Positions 46,867-56,178 of a stretch of DNA of 64,000 bases are shown here, piece after piece. The notes under the pieces are model-generated. The model was not told where the DNA came from and searched no databases. It saw only the letters and a list, made by a program, of their open reading frames with translations. Made by a program: the position numbers and the translations under genes. How positions within the stretch are numbered: the first letter of the stretch is position 1; every line of letters starts with the position of its first letter. Source of the DNA: Shewanella sp. AS1 (GTDB lineage: Bacteria; Pseudomonadota; Gammaproteobacteria; Enterobacterales; Shewanellaceae); contig NZ_JAKCLJ010000006.1 of NCBI RefSeq assembly GCF_021412565.1, positions 62,001 to 126,000 of the forward strand, in the 5' to 3' direction.

Positions 46867-48198
46867 TTAGAACTCGTAGCTGTATTGCACTGAATAGTAC
46901 ATACCGCTAGATTCAGTGGTGGCGTTTACTGGGCCTACCATTGGGATCTGGCTGTTTTCAACTAGCTCAACTTCTTCACCTTTAATGAAGGCGATACCTA
47001 AGTCAAGCGTGTTTTTTGGGTTGATACGGTAGCTCATACCCGCAGTGAACCAGTTACGGTCAGAGTCTGGGAAAGAGATTGAACTGATCTCGTCAACAAC
47101 GCCCTGATCATGCAGGTAACCAGCACGTAGACTGAACTGGTCGTTTACAGCGTAAGTGCCACCTAGGCTAAATAACCATGAATCTTTCCATTGGTATTCT
47201 TTTAGAGCAGCGCTGTCAGTTGAAGGTAGTACTGTACCAGCGGCCGCGCCAGAGGCGATGATTGAAGTACCGTCTTTGGCAGTGATTTGATCGAAATCAC
47301 TCCAAGTGCTGTATTGTGCAGTGTAATGTACAGCAAACTTAGGTGTCAGCTGATGGAAACCGGCGAACTGGAAAATATCCGCTAATGGCACATCAAGGCT
47401 ATCAAAACTGGTTGCAACTTGTGTTTGTGCACCCAGTCCCACAGCAGATAAATCTTGGGTAGTAATGGTGTTGATGTCACCTTTAACATTCACAGTTGGA
47501 CTGAAGCGGTAGCTCAAACCGAAACGGTTATCTTGGTTTAGTTCTAGGGTAGCACCGATTATGCCGCCGAATGCCCAACCATCGGCTTCTACATCAACAA
47601 TTGGTGCATTGCCAGCGGACACTGCAATGCGGCTAAGGTTGCCTTCACCATAGATGGCGTCAATACCGGCACCGATACTCAGCATATCGTTGATACGGTA
47701 TGACAGGCTGGTGTTGAAGTTAACGGTAGTTACTTCGGTTTCGCCTAATAAATCATAGGGAGCGATCGCTTTTCTTGTTGACAGGGTGCTAGCATCTGTA
47801 CCTGTGCCGAAGTTAGAGAAGGCGGCAAAACCAACGGCAAATTTTTCGTTGATTGGGTGAATATAATACAGGTTCGGGATAACTTTAGCAGTGCCCGCAT
47901 CGTCGATACTGCCTAAATCAGCAGGAATGGCACCACCTAGGACGAAGTTAACGTCTTTCACTTCGACTGTGATATCCGCATAGGTTAAACCCGCAGACAA
48001 GGCAGCTTTGTCGAATAAAGCCATAGCGGCTGGGTTGCGCGAAAGTACCGAAGCGTTGTCAGCAATGACCGCATCACCGGCGAATGCACGACCAACGCCA
48101 GTAGCTGATTGACTGTTAAGCTGGAAGCCAGATGCCACCACTTGTGAACTTGCAAGTGTTACAGCAACGGCTAATAACGTCTTGTTAAAAATTTTCAT
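46867..48198 (-). CDS. fadL: Outer-membrane long-chain fatty acid transporter FadL family
   Basis: 443 residues with a Sec signal peptide (cleavage near VVASG). The FadL N-terminal hatch begins SGFQLNSQSATGVGRAFAGDA, including the highly conserved GxGrAxAG pattern, followed by SRNPAAMALFDK (the NPA motif) and a 14-strand barrel ending in a C-terminal Phe (SVQYSYEF). It brings long-chain fatty acids or other hydrophobic compounds across the outer membrane and would feed the beta-oxidation genes fadIJ at 58963-62398. No PsrA-like site is evident before it. Confidence 0.93.
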   Translation of the reverse strand: MKIFNKTLLAVAVTLASSQVVASGFQLNSQSATGVGRAFAGDAVIADNASVLSRNPAAMALFDKAALSAGLTYADITVEVKDVNFVLGGAIPADLGSIDDAGTAKVIPNLYYIHPINEKFAVGFAAFSNFGTGTDASTLSTRKAIAPYDLLGETEVTTVNFNTSLSYRINDMLSIGAGIDAIYGEGNLSRIAVSAGNAPIVDVEADGWAFGGIIGATLELNQDNRFGLSYRFSPTVNVKGDINTITTQDLSAVGLGAQTQVATSFDSLDVPLADIFQFAGFHQLTPKFAVHYTAQYSTWSDFDQITAKDGTSIIASGAAAGTVLPSTDSAALKEYQWKDSWLFSLGGTYAVNDQFSLRAGYLHDQGVVDEISSISFPDSDRNWFTAGMSYRINPKNTLDLGIAFIKGEEVELVENSQIPMVGPVNATTESSGMYYSVQYSYEF

Positions 48199-48398
48199 AT
48201 TTACGTCTCATTATTATCTGTCTCGTTGCTATTTACGCTTTGGCATATGTCAGCGAGAGCTATTTTTAATTCTGCTGCATAGTAGGGATATAGGGATAGC
48301 GCAACAACTCCGACCAGTTTAATTTTATGTTGCTTGAATGTAAAAAAAATGGGTGTTGAATACTTGTCTTTTTTAAGCTTGTTTTAATCTTGTCGAAT

Positions 48399-48440
48399 GG
48401 CCTTTACCACCGCCTATTTCAAGTGGTTAGGCCGTTTTTT
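48399..48440 (+). terminator. Orphan plus-strand terminator between fadL and putP
   Basis: GGCCTTTACCAC pairs with GTGGTTAGGCC (one bulge) and is followed by GTTTTTT on the plus strand. Both flanking genes are on the minus strand, so it has no partner gene and may end a small RNA. It lies in the 355-base fadL-putP gap, which holds no reading frame. Confidence 0.55.
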
Positions 48441-48493
48441 AAAAGGTTGTGGTTTTGTGAAAATAAAAAGAAATGAGTAAAATTTTTAACGTA

Positions 48494-48522
48494 TAAAAAA
48501 AGCGTACACATGTACGCTTTTT
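48494..48522 (-). terminator. Rho-independent terminator after putP
   Basis: AAAAAAAGCGTACA and TGTACGCTTTTT form a stem with almost no loop, 32 bases behind the putP stop. Confidence 0.85.
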
Positions 48523-48553
48523 GTGATTTCCATCAAATTGCAATTTAAGTAAA

Positions 48554-50005
48554 TTAGAGTTTTACTGTGAAGTTTTGGTATTGCTCTGTGATCTGAGCAC
48601 TCGGCTTGAAGAGTAGGCTGACCAAGATGCCAGCCAAGGTCGCCAGGATAAATCCAGGTAAGATCTCATAGAGATCGAACAGACCGCCACTGGCTTGTTT
48701 CCATAACACGACAGTAACAGCACCCACGAGGATAGTTGCAATCGCTCCATTGCGGCTGTACTGCTGCCAAAACAGTGAGAATAGAACCACGGGGCCAAAT
48801 GCAGCACCGAAACCGGCCCAGGCATAGCTGACTAAAGCGAGTACGCTGCTCTCGGGATTGAGGGCGATAATGCCCGAAATAATGGCAATGGCTAACACGC
48901 CAAGGCGTCCAACCAGCATCAACTCCTTGCTGCTGGCCGAGGGTCTTAGCCACTTCTTGTAGAAATCTTCTGTGATGACACTAGAGCAGACCAACAACTG
49001 TGAGTCTATGGTGCTCATGATGGCAGAAAGAATTGCGGCAACGAGCAGACCGCCAATCCAGGGATTAAAGGCGGCGTGGGCCAGATGAATAAATACGGTC
49101 TCCGGGTTCTCCAGTGGCTCTGTTGCAAAATAGAGACTGCCTGCAATGCCTGTTGCCAGCGCACCGAGCAGTGCCAATATCATCCAGGTCATGGCAATGC
49201 GTCTTGAGATAGTCAGATCGCTCACTTTGCCAATGGCCATAAAGCGCGACAGGATGTGCGGTTGACCGAAATAGCCTAATCCCCAAGCGAGCAGGGATAC
49301 CAGGCCAATCGCAGTGGTGTTGTCACTGAGCAAGCTTAACATAGCGGGATCCAGCTCAGACAATCCCGTTTGGGTTTCTGTTTGGCTGAAAATCACCACG
49401 GGCACAAACAGCAGGGCGATTAACATCAGACAGCCTTGGAAAAAGTCGGTCCAGCTGACGGCAAAGAAACCGCCGATAAAGGTATAAGCAACTATGATAA
49501 CCGAACCAGCCAGCAGAGCGATTTCGTAGTCCAAACCGAACACTTTTTCGAATAAAATGGCGCCGCCCACCATGCCAGATGAGGTATAAAAGGTGAAAAA
49601 TAATAAGATGGTAGCAGCGGAAACTAGCTTAAGTATGCCCTGTTTATCGTTGAAGCGTTTTTCAAAAAAGTCAGGTAAGGTCAAGGCATTATCCGCAAGC
49701 TGGGTGTAAACACGTAGACGTTTGGCGACAAACAGCCAGTTAAGCCAGGCGCCGAAAACCAGGCCTATGCCAATCCAGGCTTCACCTAAGCCTCCTAAAT
49801 AGACGGCGCCGGGTAAACCCAGTAACAACCAGCCGGACATGTCGGATGCCCCGACACTGAGCGCCGTAACAGCCGGTCCCATGGCGCGGCCACCCAGAAT
49901 ATAATCATCGACACTATCAGTGGCTTTGTATGCCCAGAAACCTATCCCCATCATCAGGATAAGATAACCAAAAAAGGTAATTAAAATAGGTAATTGAATA
50001 GTCAT
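48554..50005 (-). CDS. putP: Sodium/proline symporter PutP
   Basis: 483 residues, about 13 membrane segments, solute:sodium symporter family. Na+ and proline-binding regions are visible: SVGASDMSGWLLLGLPGAVY (Na+ site, here GASDMSGWLLLGLPG), GYFGQPHILSRFMA and AAILSAIMSTIDSQLLVCSS, the last matching the SSF helix 8 signature. It imports proline with Na+, for osmoprotection or catabolism. No putA is adjacent. Confidence 0.94.
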   Translation of the reverse strand: MTIQLPILITFFGYLILMMGIGFWAYKATDSVDDYILGGRAMGPAVTALSVGASDMSGWLLLGLPGAVYLGGLGEAWIGIGLVFGAWLNWLFVAKRLRVYTQLADNALTLPDFFEKRFNDKQGILKLVSAATILLFFTFYTSSGMVGGAILFEKVFGLDYEIALLAGSVIIVAYTFIGGFFAVSWTDFFQGCLMLIALLFVPVVIFSQTETQTGLSELDPAMLSLLSDNTTAIGLVSLLAWGLGYFGQPHILSRFMAIGKVSDLTISRRIAMTWMILALLGALATGIAGSLYFATEPLENPETVFIHLAHAAFNPWIGGLLVAAILSAIMSTIDSQLLVCSSVITEDFYKKWLRPSASSKELMLVGRLGVLAIAIISGIIALNPESSVLALVSYAWAGFGAAFGPVVLFSLFWQQYSRNGAIATILVGAVTVVLWKQASGGLFDLYEILPGFILATLAGILVSLLFKPSAQITEQYQNFTVKL

Positions 50006-50171
50006 AGCTTGATCGCTTTCGTTATAGTTATCTGATGTTGCAGCGGCTATGGTAGCAAAACTTTGACCTGGCTCACAGTAATAAAGCGGGTGTGAGTTTG
50101 TTCATTCTGGCGCGGGGCGGCTTGATAGGGTGGACGGTTAAAGCTGTGACCGTCCGTATTAAGCGTATTGA

Positions 50172-50876
50172 TTAAATAAAAAATTGTTTTAATTCATCTT
50201 TAATCTTTTCAAGATCGTCATTGTGCTGGCTCACCAATAGCATATAGGTGCTGTTGAGTTCAAAGCCCACGCCTTGATAGCGGTTATCGGCAAAGGCATG
50301 TTTAAGTGTCATACGACTCTCTGGCGGGATAATAAAAACAGTGACTTTGCCTTGTGCCCCTTGCATTACTAAATGAAGGCTCCTCACCCCGTGAAAATCA
50401 CAATAGGTACTGTAGAGGATCCGTCCAGGTTGACCGCTAAAGTGGCCATTGCCGACACCATCGAGAGAGGCTAACTGGCTATTGATGGTATTGAAATCGA
50501 TATCCTGCTCACTCTTGAGCGCCTTGACTTCGTGATACACATGGGCGAGGGCATGCTGACCTAAATCCACAGGTGCTAAGCGTAGCCAGGCGTATCCCAA
50601 GCTGACCACTAAGGTTATCGATGCCACTAGGGCTAAGGCGATGCTGGTTTTTTTGCGTCTGCGCTGATGGCTGTGCAGTTGTTGATTAAGCAGCAATTTA
50701 GCTTCCAGCCCTTCGGGTAGTTCCACCTTGAGTGCACTGGCAAGTTTTTGATCTAAGTGTTTCAACTCTGCCACTAGCTCGCGCCGGGATGGAGATTCTT
50801 GAATTGCCGCTAAAAACTCAGGTGAGCGGCTATTGGGGTTTTCATAGGCCTCACGGCGAAAGGTAAGATCATCCAT
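50172..50876 (-). CDS. DUF3379 family membrane protein, probable anti-sigma factor
   Basis: 234 residues. A cytoplasmic N-terminal part (about 1-85; MDDLTFRREAYENPNSRSPEF) is followed by one membrane segment (about 78-98, IALALVASITLVVSLGYAWL) and a periplasmic domain (FSGQPGRILYSTYCDFHGVRSLHLVM, seen as ILYSTYCDFHGVRSLHLVM). DUF3379 genes commonly follow an ECF sigma factor gene, and here the start overlaps that gene by 8 bases, so the protein is most likely its membrane-bound regulator. The ligand or stress is unknown. Confidence 0.8.
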   Translation of the reverse strand: MDDLTFRREAYENPNSRSPEFLAAIQESPSRRELVAELKHLDQKLASALKVELPEGLEAKLLLNQQLHSHQRRRKKTSIALALVASITLVVSLGYAWLRLAPVDLGQHALAHVYHEVKALKSEQDIDFNTINSQLASLDGVGNGHFSGQPGRILYSTYCDFHGVRSLHLVMQGAQGKVTVFIIPPESRMTLKHAFADNRYQGVGFELNSTYMLLVSQHNDDLEKIKDELKQFFI

Positions 50877-51381
50877 TGCTTTTCCCCTTAGCGTGTGCGC
50901 CTTCCAGTGACTCTTTCAATTGGTTTCTGGCCCTGAACAGCCTAGTCATCACAGTATTACGATTGAGTTGCAGAATATCGGCGATCTCCTCGCCACTGAA
51001 ACCGCCGATTATCTGTAGCAGCAGGGGTTCTCTGTATTCGCTTTCAAGTAAGCTTATCTGGCGGCGCAGCCACTGTTTTTCCATATTGTCTTCACTCGAG
51101 AGCGAATAGGTATCCTCAAGCTGCGACTGATCCACATCCGAATAATCGAACTGTTTGCGCTCAAAACGTCTTGCATTCTCGCGGCGTAAGATGGTGATAA
51201 GCCAGGCTTTTGCGGCTTTGTCATCTTTTAATGATTCCATGGAGCGCCAGGCTCTTAGAAAGGTTTCTTGGGTGATATCTTCGGCAACCTGCTTATCGTT
51301 ACACAACCAAAAGGCGTAACGGTACAGATCGGCTTGAAGTGCCCTGACAAGGCTATCGTATCGTCGTTGTTTACTTAGCAT
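50869..51381 (-). CDS. ECF-type RNA polymerase sigma factor
   Basis: About 170 residues starting at ATG 51381 (MLSKQRRYDSLVRALQ); an ATG at 51426 would add 15 residues, and neither has a strong ribosome binding site. Region 2 (DLYRYAFWLCNDKQVAEDITQETFLRAWRS, seen as YAFWLCNDKQVAEDITQETF) recognises the -10 element; region 4 (LLLQIIGGFSGEEIADILQL, NTVMTRLFRARNQLKE) recognises the -35. It is a group IV sigma factor, co-encoded with a DUF3379 membrane protein. The target genes are not known; the neighbouring bat genes are candidates to look at. Confidence 0.9.
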   Translation of the reverse strand: MLSKQRRYDSLVRALQADLYRYAFWLCNDKQVAEDITQETFLRAWRSMESLKDDKAAKAWLITILRRENARRFERKQFDYSDVDQSQLEDTYSLSSEDNMEKQWLRRQISLLESEYREPLLLQIIGGFSGEEIADILQLNRNTVMTRLFRARNQLKESLEGAHAKGKSNG

Positions 51382-51593
51382 GTCTTTATTGACCGCGCTT
51401 TCGCCGGTTTTATTACGCCTTATCATGCAGATTGTTCATTTTTGTGGTGGTCACAATAAAGATAGCAAACATGGCTAAGTTTACTTTCTCATCGAAAGCC
51501 ACTATCGAACCTCTTTTGGTAAGTTAGCCGCCAAAGGCATTGGATGGTTTTGGCGGCTTATCTTCAAGGGGCTTAATGGCGATTTAAGCGGAT

Positions 51594-53264
51594 CTAAAGG
51601 GGATTTAAAGGTGAGAGCGCACTAGAGCTTGTGCTTGCCTGGCGATTCTCACTCTGCTCAACAGAGCGTAACAGGGCATCTGTGTCCAAGGGGGGGACGC
51701 CATTAAGATCGCCAGACTGTCGGCCATAGCGACTGCTCTGCAGGGTGTTAATGGCATCGCGCAGCGCCGGGCTCAGCTTGGCAATATCCTCTAATGTCAT
51801 GGGGCGGCGCAGCTGCTCAGTGAAATGCTGCTGCAGGGCGAAGAGAATAGCGCCACTATCGCCCTCGGTGCAGGCGGACTTTAACTGACTCAAGGTATTT
51901 GACCTTACCGCTTTTTCAGATGGCAGTTCATTTGAGCTTTTTTCATTTGGCGTGCGCTTGCGCTCTCTATACCAAAGCGCAAGTGTCAGCAGCCATAACA
52001 GGACAAACAGCGCCGTCAAATAGGGCCAGAATCCAGCGTTGATGGCATCATGGGCGTTATCACTCTTGGCCGTTAATATCGGCGTGGGGGTATTGGCGGC
52101 GCCTGTTACTGTGATGGTGCGTTTGGGCAGCGTGGCGAACTCCTGCTTCTGGGTCTGACTATTCCACCAGGGAAGGCGGATCTCGGGAAGAGTGTAAGTC
52201 CCCGGCATAGTCGGTACTATGGCCGTGGTCTGAGTTAACTGGGCCACGACCCGTTTCTCTCTGACAAAGGTCTGTTTTTGCGGTTTTTCCGGGTAACTTT
52301 TAAAACTCTCAGGAAGCGGCAGTTTGATCTCAGGCAAGCTGGTTTCATCTGCGTTAGATGCCAACAGGCTGATGTTGCGCGTAATAGGGGTTCCCACTTC
52401 GACACTGTTGTTGCTATCGCTCCACTCCTCTTTGAGCACCACAAGATCGCTCACCAACCAGTTGCCATGATAGCTTTCGGGGACAGGTAAAACGGTTATC
52501 TCACTCGGCGCGGATTTCGCCTGCATGGGACGACTTTGATTGAAGCTGAACCTGCCGTCACGCATCGAGTTGTCCATTAACACATCCCCAGAAAAACTGG
52601 CGCCAGAGAGGCTGAGTTTGCCTGGTTTATCGGCGATCACACTGTAGGTACGTTCAATCACCCGATAGCGGCGACCATCAAGAATCTCTGTGGTATCGAG
52701 ATCATCCCCCAACTGCTTAAGCTGGGCGCCTTCAACATTCGGCGCGCTTAATACGCCGCGCTGCAATTCGACCGCGAGGTAGAGTTTGACCTTATAGGTG
52801 ATTAGCTGGCCAACATACGCCTCTTCAGTGGATAAAGTCGTTCGGATAAAGAGGTTTTTGCGCTGCTCAGGCTGGCTGCCCGCTTTGACCACTTGCAATG
52901 CAATGGGGTTGGAGCTGACTTTCTCTATGGTAAAGGCTGGAATAGTAACAATGCCCGAATGTTTTGGCGCGATCAGCACCTGCCAGCGGGTCTCTTTGCT
53001 GGCATCAAAATTTAAGATCTGGGTGCTGCGGCTGACGCTGGTTCGCCCCACGGTAAAGTCTTTAAGTAGTGCTCTGGTATCTAAACTGCCGTTACTGACA
53101 TCATCGTCGGCAGTGATAGTGAGCACCAGGTATTCGCCCTCAACCGCAGGGTTTCTATCGACTGAGGTTTCAAGTTTTGCCAGAGCAAAAGCCGGACTGG
53201 ATAAGCCTAGCGACAAAAGGGTAAAGGCTAAGAGGGCGCTAGTTAAAAGGGATCGTTTTACCAC
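51594..53264 (-). CDS. batD: BatD family protein
   Basis: 556 residues starting at GTG 53264 with AAGGA upstream. A signal peptide (cleavage near AFA-LAK) leads to a long beta-rich periplasmic part with the BatD signatures VDRNPAVEGEYLVLTI, VGQLITYKVKLY and VERTYSVIADKPG-like stretches. A membrane segment near residues 405-425 (FWPYLTALFVLLWLLTLALW) is followed by a cytoplasmic tail of about 130 residues. BatD is proposed to help the BatA/BatB complex in the envelope. Overlaps batB/C by 7 bases. Confidence 0.88.
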   Translation of the reverse strand: MVKRSLLTSALLAFTLLSLGLSSPAFALAKLETSVDRNPAVEGEYLVLTITADDDVSNGSLDTRALLKDFTVGRTSVSRSTQILNFDASKETRWQVLIAPKHSGIVTIPAFTIEKVSSNPIALQVVKAGSQPEQRKNLFIRTTLSTEEAYVGQLITYKVKLYLAVELQRGVLSAPNVEGAQLKQLGDDLDTTEILDGRRYRVIERTYSVIADKPGKLSLSGASFSGDVLMDNSMRDGRFSFNQSRPMQAKSAPSEITVLPVPESYHGNWLVSDLVVLKEEWSDSNNSVEVGTPITRNISLLASNADETSLPEIKLPLPESFKSYPEKPQKQTFVREKRVVAQLTQTTAIVPTMPGTYTLPEIRLPWWNSQTQKQEFATLPKRTITVTGAANTPTPILTAKSDNAHDAINAGFWPYLTALFVLLWLLTLALWYRERKRTPNEKSSNELPSEKAVRSNTLSQLKSACTEGDSGAILFALQQHFTEQLRRPMTLEDIAKLSPALRDAINTLQSSRYGRQSGDLNGVPPLDTDALLRSVEQSENRQASTSSSALSPLNPL

Positions 53265-55162
53265 AGTTCACTTTCCTTGGAGGTGACGCCTTGAGCGCGG
53301 CGTTTTTGATATTCAAGTTGCATCTTGTTGCGAAGCAGCACCTGAGGATCGTCGATAACGGCGCCCAGGGCGCGCTGCATCTCGGGTGGCAACTCATCAT
53401 CGCTCAGGCCTGTGCTAAGCGCCAGAGCCTCAGATGTTTGAGACTTAGATGTTTGTGCTTGAGAAGCCTCTTCATTGCTCGCGTGAGCCTCATCTTTGCT
53501 CGCATTAGCCCCTTGGCTGGACTGCGTTACTTCCTGGGACTCTGCAGACTTTTCAGATTCAGATGCATTATCTGCTAAGTTCGATGCTTCCTTATTGGGG
53601 GCGGCGCTCATCTGCGCTTCATTATCCGAGCTGGCTTGGGCACTTTGCGCATCAGCACTGCTTTGCTCATCTTGTTGCTGGCTTTGTCCACTATCCTGCT
53701 GATTTTGGCCTTGCTCTTCAGCGTCATCTTGGCTCGATTTCGAATTATCCTGCCCAGACTGCGATTTATCTTGCTCTGATTGAGAGTCACCCTGACTATT
53801 TTGCTCTTGTTGCTGGCCTTGCTCTTGTTTGAGCTTTTCTGCCTGCTTTAGATTGGCTTTGGCCTCGTTTAAGTCTGGATTTTTGGTTAAGGCGGCCTGA
53901 TAGCGCTCGATGGCCTCATCGAATTTTTGCATCTGCATCAGGCTGTTGCCCTGATTGTATAATCCAGTGGCTGACTCGTCCTGCTCATAAAGTTTAAGGG
54001 CTTGCTGATAATCGCCATTACGATAGTGAGCACTTGCCTGCCAGTTTGGCTCCTTAAACAACTTAGCTGCGTTGGCAAAATCGCCTTGTTGATAGGCCTG
54101 CATGGCTCTTTGGTTATCGGTTTGCCAAGGGTGTTGCCAGCTATTGGCATAGACAGGATTTTGCATAGGGAACAAGAGGATACAGGCGATGGCGATAAAT
54201 GCCTGACGAAAACCGAGTAGGGCGGGCAAGAGCAGCAAAAGGGCGAGATAGGGGCCAAGATCCAGCCAGACTTCGCCTTGTTTATCTGAGGCTTTGGTCG
54301 ATTGACTCTGCGCCAGCCAATGATTGAGCTCATTCAGGTCGCTGCCATCGGCGCGGTAGGGATAAACCTGTCCGCCATTAGCAACCGTGAGGGCGTTAAG
54401 TGCCTCATAGTCGGTTTTAGGGATCACGATTTGATCGCTTCTATCGCGCAGCAATTGTCCGTTAGGCAAGCGGATAGGCGCCCCCTGTTGACTGCCAAGA
54501 GCAATGATGGATAAGCGGTACTGGCTATTAGATAACACCTTCTTGGCTCGATTGACTTGCTCTGTCGCAACGCCGTCCGTCAGTAAAATAATGTCCCCTT
54601 GAATGTGGCCGCCTTGGATCAGGAGATTTTTAGCCTGAGTCAGCGCCGCCGGAAGGTTAGACCCCATAATCGGCATGATATCGGGGGAGAGGGTTGGCAG
54701 CAGGTTGAGCAATGTGGCTCTGTCGCGTGTCAGTGGGCTGATAGTGAAGGCTTCACCTGCATAGGCGACTAGCCCAGTTTCTCCCTCATCGAGGCTTTTT
54801 ATCAGATCGGTTGCCTTGAACTTGGCTTGAGTCAAACGGTTAGGCGCCAGATCCGTGGCGTACATAGACAGGGACATGTCCATCAAAATCACGCGCCCCT
54901 GATCAGTTTCAAATACAGGTAGCTCACGTTTGGTTAAGGCCGGCCCAGATAAGGCTAACACGGCAATCAGCCAGCACAGTGCGATTATATTGGTATTGGA
55001 TTTTCTGGCAGCGGCCGAACTGGATATCAACACCTTAGCCAGATGGGGCGCAATATAGCGGCTCCAGCTAGATTGCTGCTGTTTATGGTTTAGCAGCAAG
55101 TACAACACCGCCAGCAGTGGCAGCAGTGCAAGTAACCACTCAGGACGCAAAAAATGGATCAT
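53258..55162 (-). CDS. BatB/BatC fusion: VWA and TPR protein
   Basis: 634 residues from ATG 55162 (MIHFLRPEWLLALLPLLAVLY); an identical ribosome binding site and ATG lie 18 bases upstream at 55180. Two N-terminal membrane segments are followed by a von Willebrand A domain with the MIDAS motif DMSLSMYATD (about residues 90-270), a further membrane segment near 305-330, then TPR repeats (about 355-445; YNQGNSLMQMQKFDEAIERY) and a long Gln/Ser/Asp-rich low-complexity tail (about 455-590). Batch proteins act in the envelope under stress in Bacteroides and Francisella. Here BatB and BatC functions are joined in one polypeptide. Confidence 0.88.
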   Translation of the reverse strand: MIHFLRPEWLLALLPLLAVLYLLLNHKQQQSSWSRYIAPHLAKVLISSSAAARKSNTNIIALCWLIAVLALSGPALTKRELPVFETDQGRVILMDMSLSMYATDLAPNRLTQAKFKATDLIKSLDEGETGLVAYAGEAFTISPLTRDRATLLNLLPTLSPDIMPIMGSNLPAALTQAKNLLIQGGHIQGDIILLTDGVATEQVNRAKKVLSNSQYRLSIIALGSQQGAPIRLPNGQLLRDRSDQIVIPKTDYEALNALTVANGGQVYPYRADGSDLNELNHWLAQSQSTKASDKQGEVWLDLGPYLALLLLLPALLGFRQAFIAIACILLFPMQNPVYANSWQHPWQTDNQRAMQAYQQGDFANAAKLFKEPNWQASAHYRNGDYQQALKLYEQDESATGLYNQGNSLMQMQKFDEAIERYQAALTKNPDLNEAKANLKQAEKLKQEQGQQQEQNSQGDSQSEQDKSQSGQDNSKSSQDDAEEQGQNQQDSGQSQQQDEQSSADAQSAQASSDNEAQMSAAPNKEASNLADNASESEKSAESQEVTQSSQGANASKDEAHASNEEASQAQTSKSQTSEALALSTGLSDDELPPEMQRALGAVIDDPQVLLRNKMQLEYQKRRAQGVTSKESELW

Positions 55163-55176
55163 AGTGCCTCCTGGGA

Positions 55177-56178
55177 TCATAGTGCCTCCTGTTTTGTCAG
55201 CTTGGATGCAATCAGCGGATGGCGCCACAGAATAAACAGCAGATTAAGCAGCAGCGCGAGTGCTAACGGGTAATAAAACAGTTCAGACTGCGGGCGGTAG
55301 GTTAACTGCTCGCTCTCTGTCGGTTCCAGCTTGTCAATCTCATGGTAAATCTGTTCCAGCTCCTTGGCGTTACGGGCACGGAAATAGCGCCCCTGAGTCA
55401 TGCTCGCCAGTTTAGTTAACTGGGTTTCGTCGAGATCGACCGCCGGATTAACCCGCTCTTTACCAAACAGGGTACGCCGCTCCATTACCTCGGCGCCGAC
55501 CCCTATGGTGTAGATGGTCACCCCCCGTTTTGCGGCTATCTCTGCGGCTTGATCTGGCGTGATAGCCCCTGAGTTGTTCGAGCCGTCAGTCAGCAGAATG
55601 AGTACACGGTTGCTCTGCTCAGCTTTATCGAAGCGTTTCACCGCCAGGGCGATCGCTTCGCCTATGGCGGTCTGTTTACCCACTAGACCGATTTGTGCCT
55701 CAGAGAGAAATTGCGCGATTGAACGCCTGTCTTGTGTCAATGGCGCCTGCAGATAGGCATGATCGGCAAACAGAATAAGGCCTAACTTGTCGCCTTGGCG
55801 TCTATCGATAAAATCGCTCATCACATGCTTTACCATGGTAAAACGATCGACGGGCTTACCCTCAAATACCATATCTTCAATCTGCATACTGCCGGAGAGA
55901 TCTATGGCCAGCATTAAGTCACGCCCTTTACTGGGCAGCTCAATGGCATCGCCAACCCACAGGGGGCGCGATGCGGTGAAGACCAGTAAGACCCAGACTA
56001 ACCACAGCGGCAACTGGCGCTTAGGCGGCTGGCGCTGAGTGGTTGTAAAACGGTTCTCACTAATCCCAGGCAGCTGCAAGTGTCCCCCCATCGCCTGAGT
56101 CTGTCTCTTCTTCGCTTTATAGAAAATCAGGGGGAGAGGCAGCAGGAGTAATAACCAGGGCCAGGCTAGTGTGAACAT
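55177..56178 (-). CDS. batA: BatA family VWA protein
   Basis: 333 residues. Membrane segments at both ends frame a von Willebrand A domain with the MIDAS motif LAIDLSGSMQIED and the second metal site in ALLTDGSNNSGAI-like LILLTDGSNNSG. The first residues MFTLAWPWLLLLLPLPLIF and the C-terminal LALALLLNLLFILW are hydrophobic. Its last codons contain AGGAGG, the ribosome binding site of the following batB/C gene, and its TGA overlaps the first of two possible starts of that gene. Confidence 0.88.
   Translation of the reverse strand: MFTLAWPWLLLLLPLPLIFYKAKKRQTQAMGGHLQLPGISENRFTTTQRQPPKRQLPLWLVWVLLVFTASRPLWVGDAIELPSKGRDLMLAIDLSGSMQIEDMVFEGKPVDRFTMVKHVMSDFIDRRQGDKLGLILFADHAYLQAPLTQDRRSIAQFLSEAQIGLVGKQTAIGEAIALAVKRFDKAEQSNRVLILLTDGSNNSGAITPDQAAEIAAKRGVTIYTIGVGAEVMERRTLFGKERVNPAVDLDETQLTKLASMTQGRYFRARNAKELEQIYHEIDKLEPTESEQLTYRPQSELFYYPLALALLLNLLFILWRHPLIASKLTKQEAL

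Noticed and set aside
50137..50163. Hairpin GGACGG/CCGTCC behind the DUF3379 gene
   Set aside because: The stem is six base pairs with a 12-base loop and no T-run, so it is too weak to call a terminator.
52798..53286. Open frame on the plus strand opposite batD
   Set aside because: It lies within an intact batD coding region and shows no recognisable domain.
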